From Candidatus Omnitrophota bacterium (lineage in GTDB: Bacteria > Omnitrophota > Gorgyraeia > JAFGIU01), in contig JAFGIU010000091.1 in the NCBI GenBank assembly GCA_016929445.1, forward strand, positions 1-35,438: a stretch of DNA of 35,438 nucleotides, written 5' to 3'. Under the pieces are notes generated by a model that was given only the letters and a program-made list of their open reading frames with translations, was not told the origin of the DNA and did no database searches. How positions within the stretch are numbered: position 1 is the stretch's first letter; each line of letters begins with the position of its first letter. Position numbers and translations under genes: made by a program. Below are positions 7,565-15,117 of the stretch, one piece after another.

Positions 7565-8149
7565 TTAAGGTGTGGCCCCTGCTTCGGGTTTCACGGGAAC
7601 GGATTCCTGCACGGCAGCCTCAGCCTGAGCGGCCACCGGGGCTGCGGCGTCCTGAGTCTCAAACACAGCTGTCTCAAGAGCCTGCTGAGCTGCTGTTGCC
7701 TGGGCCTCCGCCGCCTCTGTGCTTTCCACCACAAGCTGCTGCACTTCCCCGGCTGCGGAATCCACCGTCTCCATGGTTGCCGCGGCTGCAGCAGTGGCCT
7801 CTTCTGTTGTTTCGGCAAGCTCAGCCAGGGTCTTGTCCACACTCGCATCTGTAGCTGCGGCCTCAGGCACTGCCGGAATCGCGGTTGCAGACGCCTGAAC
7901 TGCGCGTTCCATCAAAGACTTGGAGCCGCGCGCACTCAAGAAGGTCAAACCCGCACTCGTAAGAATAAAGGTAACAGCAAAGCCGGTCGTGAGCTTCATA
8001 AGCAGATCTGCGGTCTGTGTGCCAAAAAACTGCTGGCCGGCTCCGCCTCCGAACACATCCGCCACCCCGCCGCGCCCTGCCTGAAACAAAATCATGGTGA
8101 TGAGCATAATGCAGGCCACTACATGAAAGACTATTAAGACAATTGCCAT
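7565..8149 (-). CDS. secG: Preprotein translocase subunit SecG with long Ala/Glu-rich tail
   Basis: Inner-membrane subunit of SecYEG that assists preprotein translocation. Two helices (about 4-22 and 54-72) flank the conserved loop QAGRGGVADVFGGGAGQQFFG (24-43), which is diagnostic for SecG. The ATG has GGGAG about six bases upstream. Most SecG proteins end soon after the second helix; here roughly 120 further residues (74-194) are rich in alanine, glutamate, threonine and glutamine with no recognisable domain, probably disordered and exposed. The gene lies 13 bases downstream of tpiA and 3 bases upstream of the solute-binding protein, placing it at the end of the glycolytic cluster. Confidence 0.9.
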   Translation of the reverse strand: MAIVLIVFHVVACIMLITMILFQAGRGGVADVFGGGAGQQFFGTQTADLLMKLTTGFAVTFILTSAGLTFLSARGSKSLMERAVQASATAIPAVPEAAATDASVDKTLAELAETTEEATAAAAATMETVDSAAGEVQQLVVESTEAAEAQATAAQQALETAVFETQDAAAPVAAQAEAAVQESVPVKPEAGATP

Positions 8150-8162
8150 AACGAACTCCCGA

Positions 8163-8945
8163 TCAGCTGTTCAGAGTCGAGGACACGGTTTCTGCAGCGC
8201 CTTGAATAATGCCCACAAAATCCTCGACTTTCAGGCTTGCGCCGCCGACCAACGCGCCGTCAATATCCGGGGCCGCTGATAGCTCCTTGATATTGCCCGG
8301 CTTCACGCTCCCTCCGTAGAGGATGGTCAGGTTCGCTGCCGTGGCCTCGTCCCAAATCTGCGTACAGATTTGACGGATGGCCTGGTGCACTTCCTGGGCC
8401 TGCTCCGGGCTGGCGGTCACACCAGTCCCAATGGCCCAAACAGGTTCATACGCAATGACGCTCCGGCTGATTTCTTCTTTGGAGAGGCCCTGGCAGCTCT
8501 CGGTAATCTGCCGGCGCACCACATCCAGAGTCTTATTCGCTTCACGCTCCTGCAGGGTCTCTCCTACGCAAATGATCGGTTTGAGCCCGGCCGTGAGAGC
8601 GGCCTTCGTCTTGCGGTTAATGCCCTCGTTGGTCTCCCCAAAAATATGACGGCGCTCCGAATGGCCGAGAATCACATACTCGCAACCCACATCCTTGATC
8701 ATGACCGGGCTCACTTCGCCGGTAAAGGCGCCTTCGCGCTCCCAATATAGATTTTGGGCGCCGAGACAAACAGACGTTCCCTTAATGGCCTCGCCCACTG
8801 CACTCAGGGACGTAAACGGAGGGCATACCAAAACCTCCACGGGCAGGGATTCCGTAATCGCGTCCGCAATCCCCTTGCTGAGTTTCACGCCCTCGGCCAC
8901 AGTCTTGTACATCTTCCAATTACCCGCAATAATCGTTTTTCTCAT
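8163..8945 (-). CDS. tpiA: Triosephosphate isomerase
   Basis: Interconverts dihydroxyacetone phosphate and glyceraldehyde 3-phosphate in the cytoplasm (260 residues, standard for a TIM barrel). Catalytic residues are all visible: N9 and K11 in AGNWKM, H95 in ILGHSERR, and E167 in AYEPVWAIGTG. The phosphate-binding loop LYGGSVKPGN is present near the C-terminus. The start at 8943-8945 is chosen because ATGA overlaps the pgk stop by four bases and the protein then begins with the canonical [12 protein letters not shown] longer in-frame extension into pgk has no homology. The gene is transcribed with gap and pgk. Confidence 0.97.
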   Translation of the reverse strand: MRKTIIAGNWKMYKTVAEGVKLSKGIADAITESLPVEVLVCPPFTSLSAVGEAIKGTSVCLGAQNLYWEREGAFTGEVSPVMIKDVGCEYVILGHSERRHIFGETNEGINRKTKAALTAGLKPIICVGETLQEREANKTLDVVRRQITESCQGLSKEEISRSVIAYEPVWAIGTGVTASPEQAQEVHQAIRQICTQIWDEATAANLTILYGGSVKPGNIKELSAAPDIDGALVGGASLKVEDFVGIIQGAAETVSSTLNS

Positions 8946-10147
8946 GACACTCCTACCGAACTCTGGCGCAAGGCCGCTATGCCGGGCAGGTCTATGCCTT
9001 CCATCATCTCCAAGGAAGCGCCGCCGCCCGTCGAAATATGTCCCATTTTCCCGGCTGCGCCCATCTGATTGACCGCCGCCACACTGTCCCCGCCGCCGAC
9101 CACAACATAGGCGCCGGAATCCGCCAAACACGCCGCCACGGCTTTGGTGCCGTTGGCAAACTCAGGAATCTCAAACGCACCCATGGGGCCGTTCCAAAAA
9201 ACCGTCTTGGATTTGAGCAGTTCCTTTGTAAAGAGCGAAATTGTCATGGGGCCGATATCAAAGCCGCCCCACCCGTCCGGGATATCTGCGTCCGCAATCT
9301 GCGTCACTGCCCCGATCTTCATTTCCTGGGCAATAAGATGGTCCGTCGGCAACAGAATCTTGACGCCCCGCGCTTCGGCGGACTTGAGAATCTGCCGGGC
9401 AATTTCCACCTGCTCCGGCTGAAAAATCGAAATCCCGATTTTGCGGCCTTGGCAGTGCAAGAAGGTATAGGCCATCCCGCCGCCGATCACCAAGGTATCG
9501 ACGACTTCCGTGAGCTTCTGCAGCACACCGATTTTATCTGAGACCTTAGCCCCGCCCAAAACCGCCGCAAAGGGCCGTTCCGGATTTTCCAGAAGACGCT
9601 GCAGCGTTTCCACTTCCTTTTGCAGCAAAAATCCCGAGACTGCCGGCAGATAGTGCGCCACCCCTTCGGTGGAGGCGTGGGCGCGATGGGCGGTCCCAAA
9701 GGCATCATTCACATAGAGAGTCCCCAGCGCGGCAAGCTTCTTGGCGAATTCCGGGTCATTGTCCGTCTCTTCCTTATGGAAGCGCAGATTCTCCAGGAGA
9801 AGCACCTGTCCCGGAGCCAAATCAGAGGCAAGCTTTTCAACCTCCGGCCCCACGCAATCCGGCGCCATCGTGACCGCCGCACCTAAAAGCTTCTCAAGCC
9901 GGGCAGCCACAGGCGCGAGTCTCATGGCTTCGGCCACCTTTCCCTTGGGCCGGCCCAAATGGCTCATCAACACCGCGGAGGCACCCTGCTCCAACACGTA
10001 CTTAATTGTGGGCAGTGCAGCCCGAATCCGGGTGTCGTCCGTGATCTCACCCGCGTCATTGAGCGGAACATTGAAGTCCACCCGCATAATCACGCGGGCA
10101 GACTTCAGTTCCACCTCTTTGACGGTCTTAATACTGGGACTCGTCAT
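8942..10147 (-). CDS. pgk: Phosphoglycerate kinase
   Basis: Transfers phosphate between 1,3-bisphosphoglycerate and ADP (401 residues, normal length). The N-terminal substrate domain has RVDFNVPL (22-29) and SHLGRPKG (62-69). The nucleotide domain has the hinge lysine segment [20 protein letters not shown] and the C-terminal GGGDSVAA loop with the [10 protein letters not shown] motif. The ATG at 10145-10147 has AGGAG about seven bases upstream and lies 9 bases after the gap stop. It overlaps tpiA by four bases, so gap-pgk-tpiA form a coupled glycolytic unit. Nothing unusual. Confidence 0.97.
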   Translation of the reverse strand: MTSPSIKTVKEVELKSARVIMRVDFNVPLNDAGEITDDTRIRAALPTIKYVLEQGASAVLMSHLGRPKGKVAEAMRLAPVAARLEKLLGAAVTMAPDCVGPEVEKLASDLAPGQVLLLENLRFHKEETDNDPEFAKKLAALGTLYVNDAFGTAHRAHASTEGVAHYLPAVSGFLLQKEVETLQRLLENPERPFAAVLGGAKVSDKIGVLQKLTEVVDTLVIGGGMAYTFLHCQGRKIGISIFQPEQVEIARQILKSAEARGVKILLPTDHLIAQEMKIGAVTQIADADIPDGWGGFDIGPMTISLFTKELLKSKTVFWNGPMGAFEIPEFANGTKAVAACLADSGAYVVVGGGDSVAAVNQMGAAGKMGHISTGGGASLEMMEGIDLPGIAALRQSSVGVS

Positions 10148-10156
10148 GAATGGCTC

Positions 10157-11176
10157 CTACGCAGCTTGAAGTTGCTTGGCAAAAATATACTGGATCAGAT
10201 CCACAACGCGGCAGGAATAGGCCCACTCGTTGTCGTACCAGCCGAGTACCTTCACCTGCGTGCCGTCGATGACACGGGTGAGGTCGGCATCCACCACACA
10301 GGAGTGCGGGTTCCCGTTAAAGTCCTTGGAAACCAGCGGCTCTTCGCAGAACTCAAGGTATTTGCCCATCGCGCCCTGGCTTGCCTTCTTGAGCGCCGCA
10401 TTGACCTCTTCCGCGCTCGTGGCCTTCTCGGTCTGCACCGTGAGATCTGTCAGAGAGACGTTCGGGGTAGGCACGCGAATGGCCAACCCATCGAGCTTGC
10501 CCTTGAGCTGCGGAATCACCAGGCCGATGGCCTTGGCCGCACCTGTGCTCGTGGGGATCATGGAGACCGCGGCGGCACGCGCCCGGCGCAGATCTTTGTG
10601 AGCCAGGTCCAGGATGCGCTGGTCATTGGTATAAGAGTGAATCGTGGTCATCAAACCGCTCTTGATTCCAAAATTATCCAGAATCACCTTGGCCATCGGG
10701 GCCAAGCAGTTGGTCGTACAGGAGGCATTGGAGATCACGTTGTGCTTTTGGGCATCGTAGGTGCCCTCGTTCACACCCAGGACAATCGTGACATCCTCAT
10801 TCTTGGCCGGGGCCGAAATGATCACCTTCTTGACAGAACCCTTGATATGATCTTTGGCCTTATTGGCGTCCGTGAACACGCCTGTGGACTCAATGACGAC
10901 CTCGACGCCGTACTTATCCCACGGGATATCGGCCGGGGACTTCTCGGTGAGAACCTGGACGGTCTTGCCGTTGACGCTGAGGCTGTTCTCGCCTGCCTTC
11001 ACATCCGCATCCAGATTTCCGAGCACGGAATCGTACTTGAGAAGATGGGACAAAGTCTCTGTGGGCAGCGGCAGGTCATTGACCGCGACTATCTCAATTT
11101 CCTTATTCCCCATCGCTGCACGGTATACGTTGCGCCCGATACGGCCAAAACCATTGATACCGACTTTAATTGCCAT
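10157..11176 (-). CDS. gap: Glyceraldehyde-3-phosphate dehydrogenase, type I
   Basis: Oxidises glyceraldehyde 3-phosphate to 1,3-bisphosphoglycerate with NAD (339 residues). The Rossmann start GINGFGRIGR (6-15) and D34 at the end of strand 2 favour NAD over NADP. The catalytic SNASCTTNCLAP carries C153, and H180 lies in TTIHSYTNDQ. The sugar-binding segments STGAAKA and GLAIRVPTPNVS and the C-terminal WYDNEWAYSCR motif are all present. The ATG is preceded by GGAGG eight bases upstream. The gene heads the gap-pgk-tpiA-secG cluster and has its own promoter candidate at 11227-11255. Confidence 0.97.
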   Translation of the reverse strand: MAIKVGINGFGRIGRNVYRAAMGNKEIEIVAVNDLPLPTETLSHLLKYDSVLGNLDADVKAGENSLSVNGKTVQVLTEKSPADIPWDKYGVEVVIESTGVFTDANKAKDHIKGSVKKVIISAPAKNEDVTIVLGVNEGTYDAQKHNVISNASCTTNCLAPMAKVILDNFGIKSGLMTTIHSYTNDQRILDLAHKDLRRARAAAVSMIPTSTGAAKAIGLVIPQLKGKLDGLAIRVPTPNVSLTDLTVQTEKATSAEEVNAALKKASQGAMGKYLEFCEEPLVSKDFNGNPHSCVVDADLTRVIDGTQVKVLGWYDNEWAYSCRVVDLIQYIFAKQLQAA

Positions 11177-11226
11177 GATTCAAACCTCCAACTTGTGTTG
11201 TTTTGTCTAGAAAATTCATTCCGGAG

Positions 11227-11255
11227 AGTTTATCGAAAATCCCCTTCAAATGCAA
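11227..11255 (-). promoter_or_regulatory. Weak promoter candidate for the gap-pgk-tpiA-secG cluster
   Basis: On the minus strand, TTGCAT (11250-11255) and TAAACT (11227-11232) are spaced by 17 bases, about 50 bases upstream of the gap start. They match 3/6 and 4/6 consensus positions. Location between fmt and gap is sensible, but the match is modest. Confidence 0.3.
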
Positions 11256-11274
11256 GGGAGACGGAGGTCCGGGC

Positions 11275-11324
11275 CAGGGACCGATTTCAGAGAGTCTGCT
11301 GAGCTCAAAGGAGATCTGTCCCTG
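11275..11324. repeat. Imperfect inverted repeat, CAGGGAC family, copy E
   Basis: Arms 11275-11288 and 11311-11324 are reverse complements at 12 of 14 positions (CAGGGAC start). The element lies 14 bases after the fmt stop. A fragment with the same GACCTGTCCCTG-like arm occurs at 13197-13213 beside the priA stop. Confidence 0.55.
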
Positions 11325-11338
11325 TGAGTCAGGCAAAC

Positions 11339-12265
11339 TTAAGAAAAGGTAAGGCCCACAGCCAGGGAATGGGCAGCCAGCCAGGCCTCTGCAGGCATGG
11401 GCCGCTTGCCTTCAGGCTGGAGCTCCAGGATCCGCAGGCTCGCTTTTCCTGCGGCCACAACCAGGCCCTGTTTGGGATCTGCAGCCAGAACTGTGCCCGG
11501 GGCCCCGGATTCCGCGCAGAGCTCAGAGCGCAACAGCACCAGCCGGCGGCCATCCAACACGCTATAGGCCCTGGGCCAGGGCTGATAGGCCCGGATCCGG
11601 CGCTCGATGAGCCCCGCAGGTTCAGCCCAATTGACCTGGCCCTCGGCCTTGGAGAGCTTGGGCGCGTAGGTGGCCTGCGCCTCGTCCTGTTCCACAGCCC
11701 GGCCCAAGAAGGAGTCCAGATCGCGCAGCACCCTAAACAAGCTGCCGACGCCCAAGCGCGCCAAGCGCTCCCCCAGACTCGCAGCTGTGTCCGTGGGCAA
11801 AACCTGATCTTCTTCTTGGAGCAAAACCGGTCCTGCATCCACTCTGGATGTAACCAGGGCCAGGCTCACCCCGGTGAGCGAATCGCCCTCCAAAATTGTG
11901 CGTTGAAGCGGGGAGGCGCCGCGATGCCGGGGCAGAAGCGAAGGGTGCACATTGAGATTTTCGACGGACGCGACTTCAAGCACTTCCTTGGAGAGAATCC
12001 CGCCAAAGGCGGCCACCACGGCCAGGCCGGGTTTGAGGCTCTGATATTCGGCCAGAAAAAAACCGGAACGCACGTCCTCGGGTTTGAGGACACGCACCCC
12101 GTGGGCTTCGGCCACGCTTGCCACGGCAGAAGCCTTGAGTTGTTGTCCGCGTCCCTGCGAACTATCCGGACGGGTAACCACTGCCGCAGGCCGGTGCTCG
12201 GAATCAATCAAGGCCTCGAGAATCGGCACGGCAAAGGCAGATGTTCCAAAAAATACAATATTCAT
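11339..12265 (-). CDS. fmt: Methionyl-tRNA formyltransferase
   Basis: Formylates the initiator methionyl-tRNA using 10-formyl-tetrahydrofolate (308 residues, normal). The N-terminal Rossmann start is NIVFFGTSAFAVP. The catalytic set N105, H107 (NVHPSLLPRHRGASP) and D143 (RVDAGPVL) matches the canonical Asn-His-Asp triad. The C-terminal OB-fold tRNA-binding domain is recognisable from RIRAYQPWPRAYS onward. The ATG at 12263-12265 faces a divergent TPR gene across 38 bases; no clear ribosome site is visible upstream. A palindromic repeat follows the stop. The gene is separated from the downstream gap cluster by 162 bases. Confidence 0.95.
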   Translation of the reverse strand: MNIVFFGTSAFAVPILEALIDSEHRPAAVVTRPDSSQGRGQQLKASAVASVAEAHGVRVLKPEDVRSGFFLAEYQSLKPGLAVVAAFGGILSKEVLEVASVENLNVHPSLLPRHRGASPLQRTILEGDSLTGVSLALVTSRVDAGPVLLQEEDQVLPTDTAASLGERLARLGVGSLFRVLRDLDSFLGRAVEQDEAQATYAPKLSKAEGQVNWAEPAGLIERRIRAYQPWPRAYSVLDGRRLVLLRSELCAESGAPGTVLAADPKQGLVVAAGKASLRILELQPEGKRPMPAEAWLAAHSLAVGLTFS

Positions 12266-12289
12266 TCTGCTACGATGCCCTTAACTCGG

Positions 12290-12297
12290 GTTATAAT
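12290..12297. promoter_or_regulatory. Symmetrical -10 element between fmt and the TPR gene
   Basis: The plus strand reads a perfect TATAAT at 12292-12297, and the minus strand reads TATAAC at 12290-12295. One AT-rich core could therefore serve both divergent genes. For the plus-strand gene the expected transcription start coincides with the ATG at 12304, implying a leaderless message, which fits the lack of a ribosome-binding site. No good -35 box is seen on either side. Confidence 0.4.
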
Positions 12298-12303
12298 GCT
12301 CGC

Positions 12304-12909
12304 ATGTCTGAAGCGCCCCAAACACAACTCTACTTTGACAAGGCTCAAGAAGCCTGTCAAAAGGAAAACTTCCCCTACGCCTTTGAGCTCCTGGATGAGG
12401 TGCTCGCTGAAGAGCCTTCTCATGCGCAGGCGCGGCTCATGCTCCAGTCCATCCGCGAGCGCATCGCCCAGGGAAACCCGGCTAAGGGCATGGCCAAAAT
12501 GGCCGCCTCCCTTAAGAGCGCCCCGCAGTTAGCCCAGGCCGCGTTACACACCAACCGCAAGGATTGGGCTAAGGCGGCGGCTGCCTATGAGGCTGTGCTG
12601 CGGGCCAATCCCACCCACGAAGGCGCCCTCCATCAACACGGGAAAGTTCTCCTGGAGCTGGACTGCGTGAACGCGGCCGTGGCTGTCTGGGAATTCCTGC
12701 TCAAGACCAATCCCGATCACATGGACACCTTGAGACAGCTCGCAGCCCTTTACCTGCGCACTGCCAATTCAAGCAAGGCGCACGATGCTTTTGAGCGTAT
12801 CCTCAAGTCCAACCCCAACGACGGCGAAGCGCGGAGGGGTCTCAAAGACCTGGACGCGATTGGAACTCTTGAACGAGGCTTCGGCGGCCCGACTCAAAAA
12901 TCTGAATAA
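12304..12909 (+). CDS. Small tetratricopeptide-repeat protein
   Basis: The only plus-strand gene in the window, 201 residues, with no signal peptide or membrane segment, so probably a cytoplasmic scaffold. Three to four TPR units are visible: about 8-40 (AFELLDEVLAEEPSHAQA), 75-107 (AAAAYEAVLRANPTHEGAL), 108-140 (AAVAVWEFLLKTNPDHMDTL) and 141-173 (AHDAFERILKSNPNDGEA). All show the usual alanine/proline spacing. The ATG at 12304 is chosen because a perfect -10 box lies seven bases upstream; a longer reading from 12241 would run into fmt. Partners are unknown. It is divergent from fmt and convergent with priA, with a repeat-rich gap after it. Confidence 0.8.
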   Translation: MSEAPQTQLYFDKAQEACQKENFPYAFELLDEVLAEEPSHAQARLMLQSIRERIAQGNPAKGMAKMAASLKSAPQLAQAALHTNRKDWAKAAAAYEAVLRANPTHEGALHQHGKVLLELDCVNAAVAVWEFLLKTNPDHMDTLRQLAALYLRTANSSKAHDAFERILKSNPNDGEARRGLKDLDAIGTLERGFGGPTQKSE

Positions 12910-12941
12910 CCGGAACGCTTTTTTCGCACTGAAGTCGGGAT

Positions 12942-13114
12942 GGTCACCTCCCTCTCTGCCCTCTCTGTTAATAAACCGATTTTTCTGGGTGTTGGGGTCC
13001 CTCAGTTCCACTCTTTCGGGGACGGTTCTCTCCTATTCTTTGCGTGGCAAGGAGTTACGCGAGAACCGTCCCCTTAACCTGGAAATAACCCAGCATACGC
13101 TAAGGGAGGTGACC
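12942..13114. repeat. Nested inverted-repeat element in the gene-free stretch 12910-13215
   Basis: Outer arms GGTCACCTCCCT (12942-12953) and AGGGAGGTGACC (13103-13114) are a perfect 12-base inverted repeat. Inside them, GGGGACGGTTCTC (13018-13030) and its exact reverse complement (13061-13073) form a second, 13-base pair with a 30-base loop. The 306 bases between the convergent TPR and priA genes contain no credible gene; this structured element and the related copies at 13157-13213 occupy most of it. It could be a MITE-like element, a bidirectional terminator, or both. Confidence 0.65.
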
Positions 13115-13156
13115 GGCCCGAACCTTACAAAATGCAGATCCGATACCCTGACCAGA

Positions 13157-13179
13157 GGGGACGGTTCTCGCGTAAGTCC
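13157..13179 (+). repeat. Extra direct/inverted copy of the GGGGACGGTTCTC unit
   Basis: The 23 bases here match the reverse complement of 13051-13073 with a single mismatch, starting GGGGACGGTTCTCGCGTAA. The unit therefore occurs in three places within 165 bases. A further diverged arm (GAGACCTGTCCCTG, 13200-13213) abuts the priA stop codon. Confidence 0.65.
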
Positions 13180-13215
13180 ATGTTGTGTATGGAATTGGAG
13201 AGACCTGTCCCTGAT

Positions 13216-15117
13216 TTAGGGCTCCGTAAGGATAGAGAGGTGGACGCCGGTTTTTTTGACTTGGGCCCAGGCAGCGGCAATGGCGTTTTGGAGGGTAAAT
13301 ACCCGGCGGCCGCGCAGCACAAGCTCCCAGCGATAGGCATCACGCACCTTGGCGGGCCGGCCCGGGTGCGGCTCCCCTAAGCCCCCAGCCAGCTCCTCAC
13401 GCGCGCTCAAATTTTCGTACAAAGCCTCAGCCACGCTCTCAACCCGTTTTTCCACTTTGCCCCGCAACTGCATGGAAACCTGATACCCCGCAGGCGGCAG
13501 CCCCAAAGCCCGTCTTGTTTCCAGTTCCTCGCGGTAATAGCCCAAAAAATCCCATGCCTGCACATGCTTGAGCAAGGGTTGATCCGGGGAATAGGTCTGG
13601 ATCAGGACCTTGGAATTCCCGTTCACAGCCAACTGCGCGCGCACCACATCGAGCATATGAAAGCTGCGCTCCGCAGCCCGGAAATCCGGCCAGTTCAGCC
13701 AAGATTCCAAAGAGAGCACCGCAGCCAAGGTCAACCGCGGGGAATGAATTTCCCCCAGCAAAAGCTGCGTGCCGAGCAGCACATCGATTTCTCCCCTTTC
13801 AAATCGCGAGCGCAGCTCCTCCATCGCGCCTTTGCGGCGGAGCACATCCACATCCAATCGCGCCACGCGAAACTCCGGAAGCCAACGCCGCAACTCGCTC
13901 TCCACCTTTTCCGTGCCAAGCCCTCTAAAGCGCACATAGTCCGAATCACATTCCGGACAGCGTTCCGGCACACCCTCCTGATGGGCGCAATGGTGACAGA
14001 TCAGTCTCTTTTCGCTGTAGTGATAGGTCAGAAGCACGGCACATCGCGGGCACTCCATCCGGTGCCCGCACTTCTGGCAACCCGCATGACCCGCAAAACC
14101 CCTGCGATTGACCAACAGTAAGGACTGTTCTTGCCGCTGGACGGCATTTTCCAAAGCGGCCACCAGAGCCGGAGACAAACGCCCCACCCCGGCCCGCGCG
14201 CCGCGCATGTCCACAATAGAAACTGCGGGTAATTCGCGGGGCTTTTCAACCAATTCGTATTGCTTGCGCCGGGCGCGATAGTAGCTCTCGACAGAAACCG
14301 AACCCGCACCCAAGATAAGCGGCACGCTTTCAATACGCGCCCGCGCCAAAGCCACAGTGCGGGCGTGAAAGCGCGGCCCCTCTTCCCCCTGATAATTCCC
14401 GTTCGCCTCATCCTCGATCACAATCAACCCGAGCCCGCAGATAGGCGCGAGCACTGCCGAACGCAGACCCATAACCAGCGAACAGGGGCGCGTCCTCAAA
14501 CGCAGCCAAGTCTCCCGGCGCTGGGGCAAACTCATCCCCCCGTGCAACACTTCACAGGTTTCGAGAAGCTCAGGCGCCTCTGATGTTAGGAATGCGCGCA
14601 TGCGCTCCAGAAGTTTGACTTCAGGCAAGAGCAGAAGCGCGGCACGCCCCGCCTTTGCTGTGGCGCGCATGGCCCGGACATAATGCTGCCAACGCTCAGC
14701 GCGCTGGTCTATTTGCAGGAGTCTGGGTTTGGGGGCAAGTTCCGCGGATTGGACGGGGTTGGGCGGCTCCGGCCACGCCAAAGAACGCAGCGTGCGCAGA
14801 GTCTGAGGCAAACCGGTTTCAATGGACTCCCCCCACCCGCACCCGCAGTGCGCCGCCAGCCAACGCGTCAATCGCAAATAGCTGTGCGGGAGCAAAGGCT
14901 GCGGCTCAAGCAGCGCATCGAAGGGTTTGACCGGATAAGAAGGCTTGGAAACAACCCGGCCCACCACATAACCGAGCACGCGGCGATTGTGCAACCGCAC
15001 GCGCACGCGGCATCCCACTTGCACCTGATCGCACAAAGCCTCGGGAACCGAATACGTGAAGACACGGCGGGAGGGAATGCCCACTGCCACACTAACCCAC
15101 TGCACAGCCGCACTCAC
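13216..15117 (-). CDS. priA: Primosomal protein N' (PriA) with degenerate helicase motifs
   Basis: PriA normally recognises stalled forks and reloads the replisome as a 3'-5' helicase; length here is 633. The N-terminal fork-binding domain (1-110) and a full two-site zinc module are present: C347, C350, C356, C359, C374, C377, C387, C390. The helicase motifs are lost. Where Walker A (GxTGSGKT) should stand, about 137-146, the protein reads IDQRAERWQH. The DEEH box reads DEAN (236-239). GSATPS reads GAGSVS (270-275). The QVAGRAGR motif reads DVVRAQLA (490-497). Flanking blocks such as GPRFHARTVALARA remain alignable, so this is PriA and not another helicase. The start is GTG at 15115-15117, overlapping the uracil-DNA glycosylase stop (GTGA). 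It probably acts as a structural, non-ATPase restart factor. Confidence 0.9.
   Translation of the reverse strand: MSAAVQWVSVAVGIPSRRVFTYSVPEALCDQVQVGCRVRVRLHNRRVLGYVVGRVVSKPSYPVKPFDALLEPQPLLPHSYLRLTRWLAAHCGCGWGESIETGLPQTLRTLRSLAWPEPPNPVQSAELAPKPRLLQIDQRAERWQHYVRAMRATAKAGRAALLLLPEVKLLERMRAFLTSEAPELLETCEVLHGGMSLPQRRETWLRLRTRPCSLVMGLRSAVLAPICGLGLIVIEDEANGNYQGEEGPRFHARTVALARARIESVPLILGAGSVSVESYYRARRKQYELVEKPRELPAVSIVDMRGARAGVGRLSPALVAALENAVQRQEQSLLLVNRRGFAGHAGCQKCGHRMECPRCAVLLTYHYSEKRLICHHCAHQEGVPERCPECDSDYVRFRGLGTEKVESELRRWLPEFRVARLDVDVLRRKGAMEELRSRFERGEIDVLLGTQLLLGEIHSPRLTLAAVLSLESWLNWPDFRAAERSFHMLDVVRAQLAVNGNSKVLIQTYSPDQPLLKHVQAWDFLGYYREELETRRALGLPPAGYQVSMQLRGKVEKRVESVAEALYENLSAREELAGGLGEPHPGRPAKVRDAYRWELVLRGRRVFTLQNAIAAAWAQVKKTGVHLSILTEP

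Noticed and set aside
7517-8137. Plus-strand open frame opposite secG, rich in Cys, Gly and Leu
   Set aside because: It mirrors the Ala/Glu-rich SecG tail; composition is explained by the complement of repeated alanine and glutamate codons.
8946-9131. N-terminal extension of tpiA into pgk
   Set aside because: The extension has no similarity to triosephosphate isomerase, and the ATGA overlap gives the standard start.
9959-11302. Long plus-strand open frame opposite gap and pgk (447 codons)
   Set aside because: It is the antisense shadow of two clear glycolytic genes; its translation has no recognisable domain and is rich in His/Arg/Gln as expected for a GC-rich complement.
12785-13219. Plus-strand open frame running from the TPR gene through the repeat region
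   Set aside because: It overlaps the TPR gene in another frame and continues through inverted repeats; no start signal or similarity.
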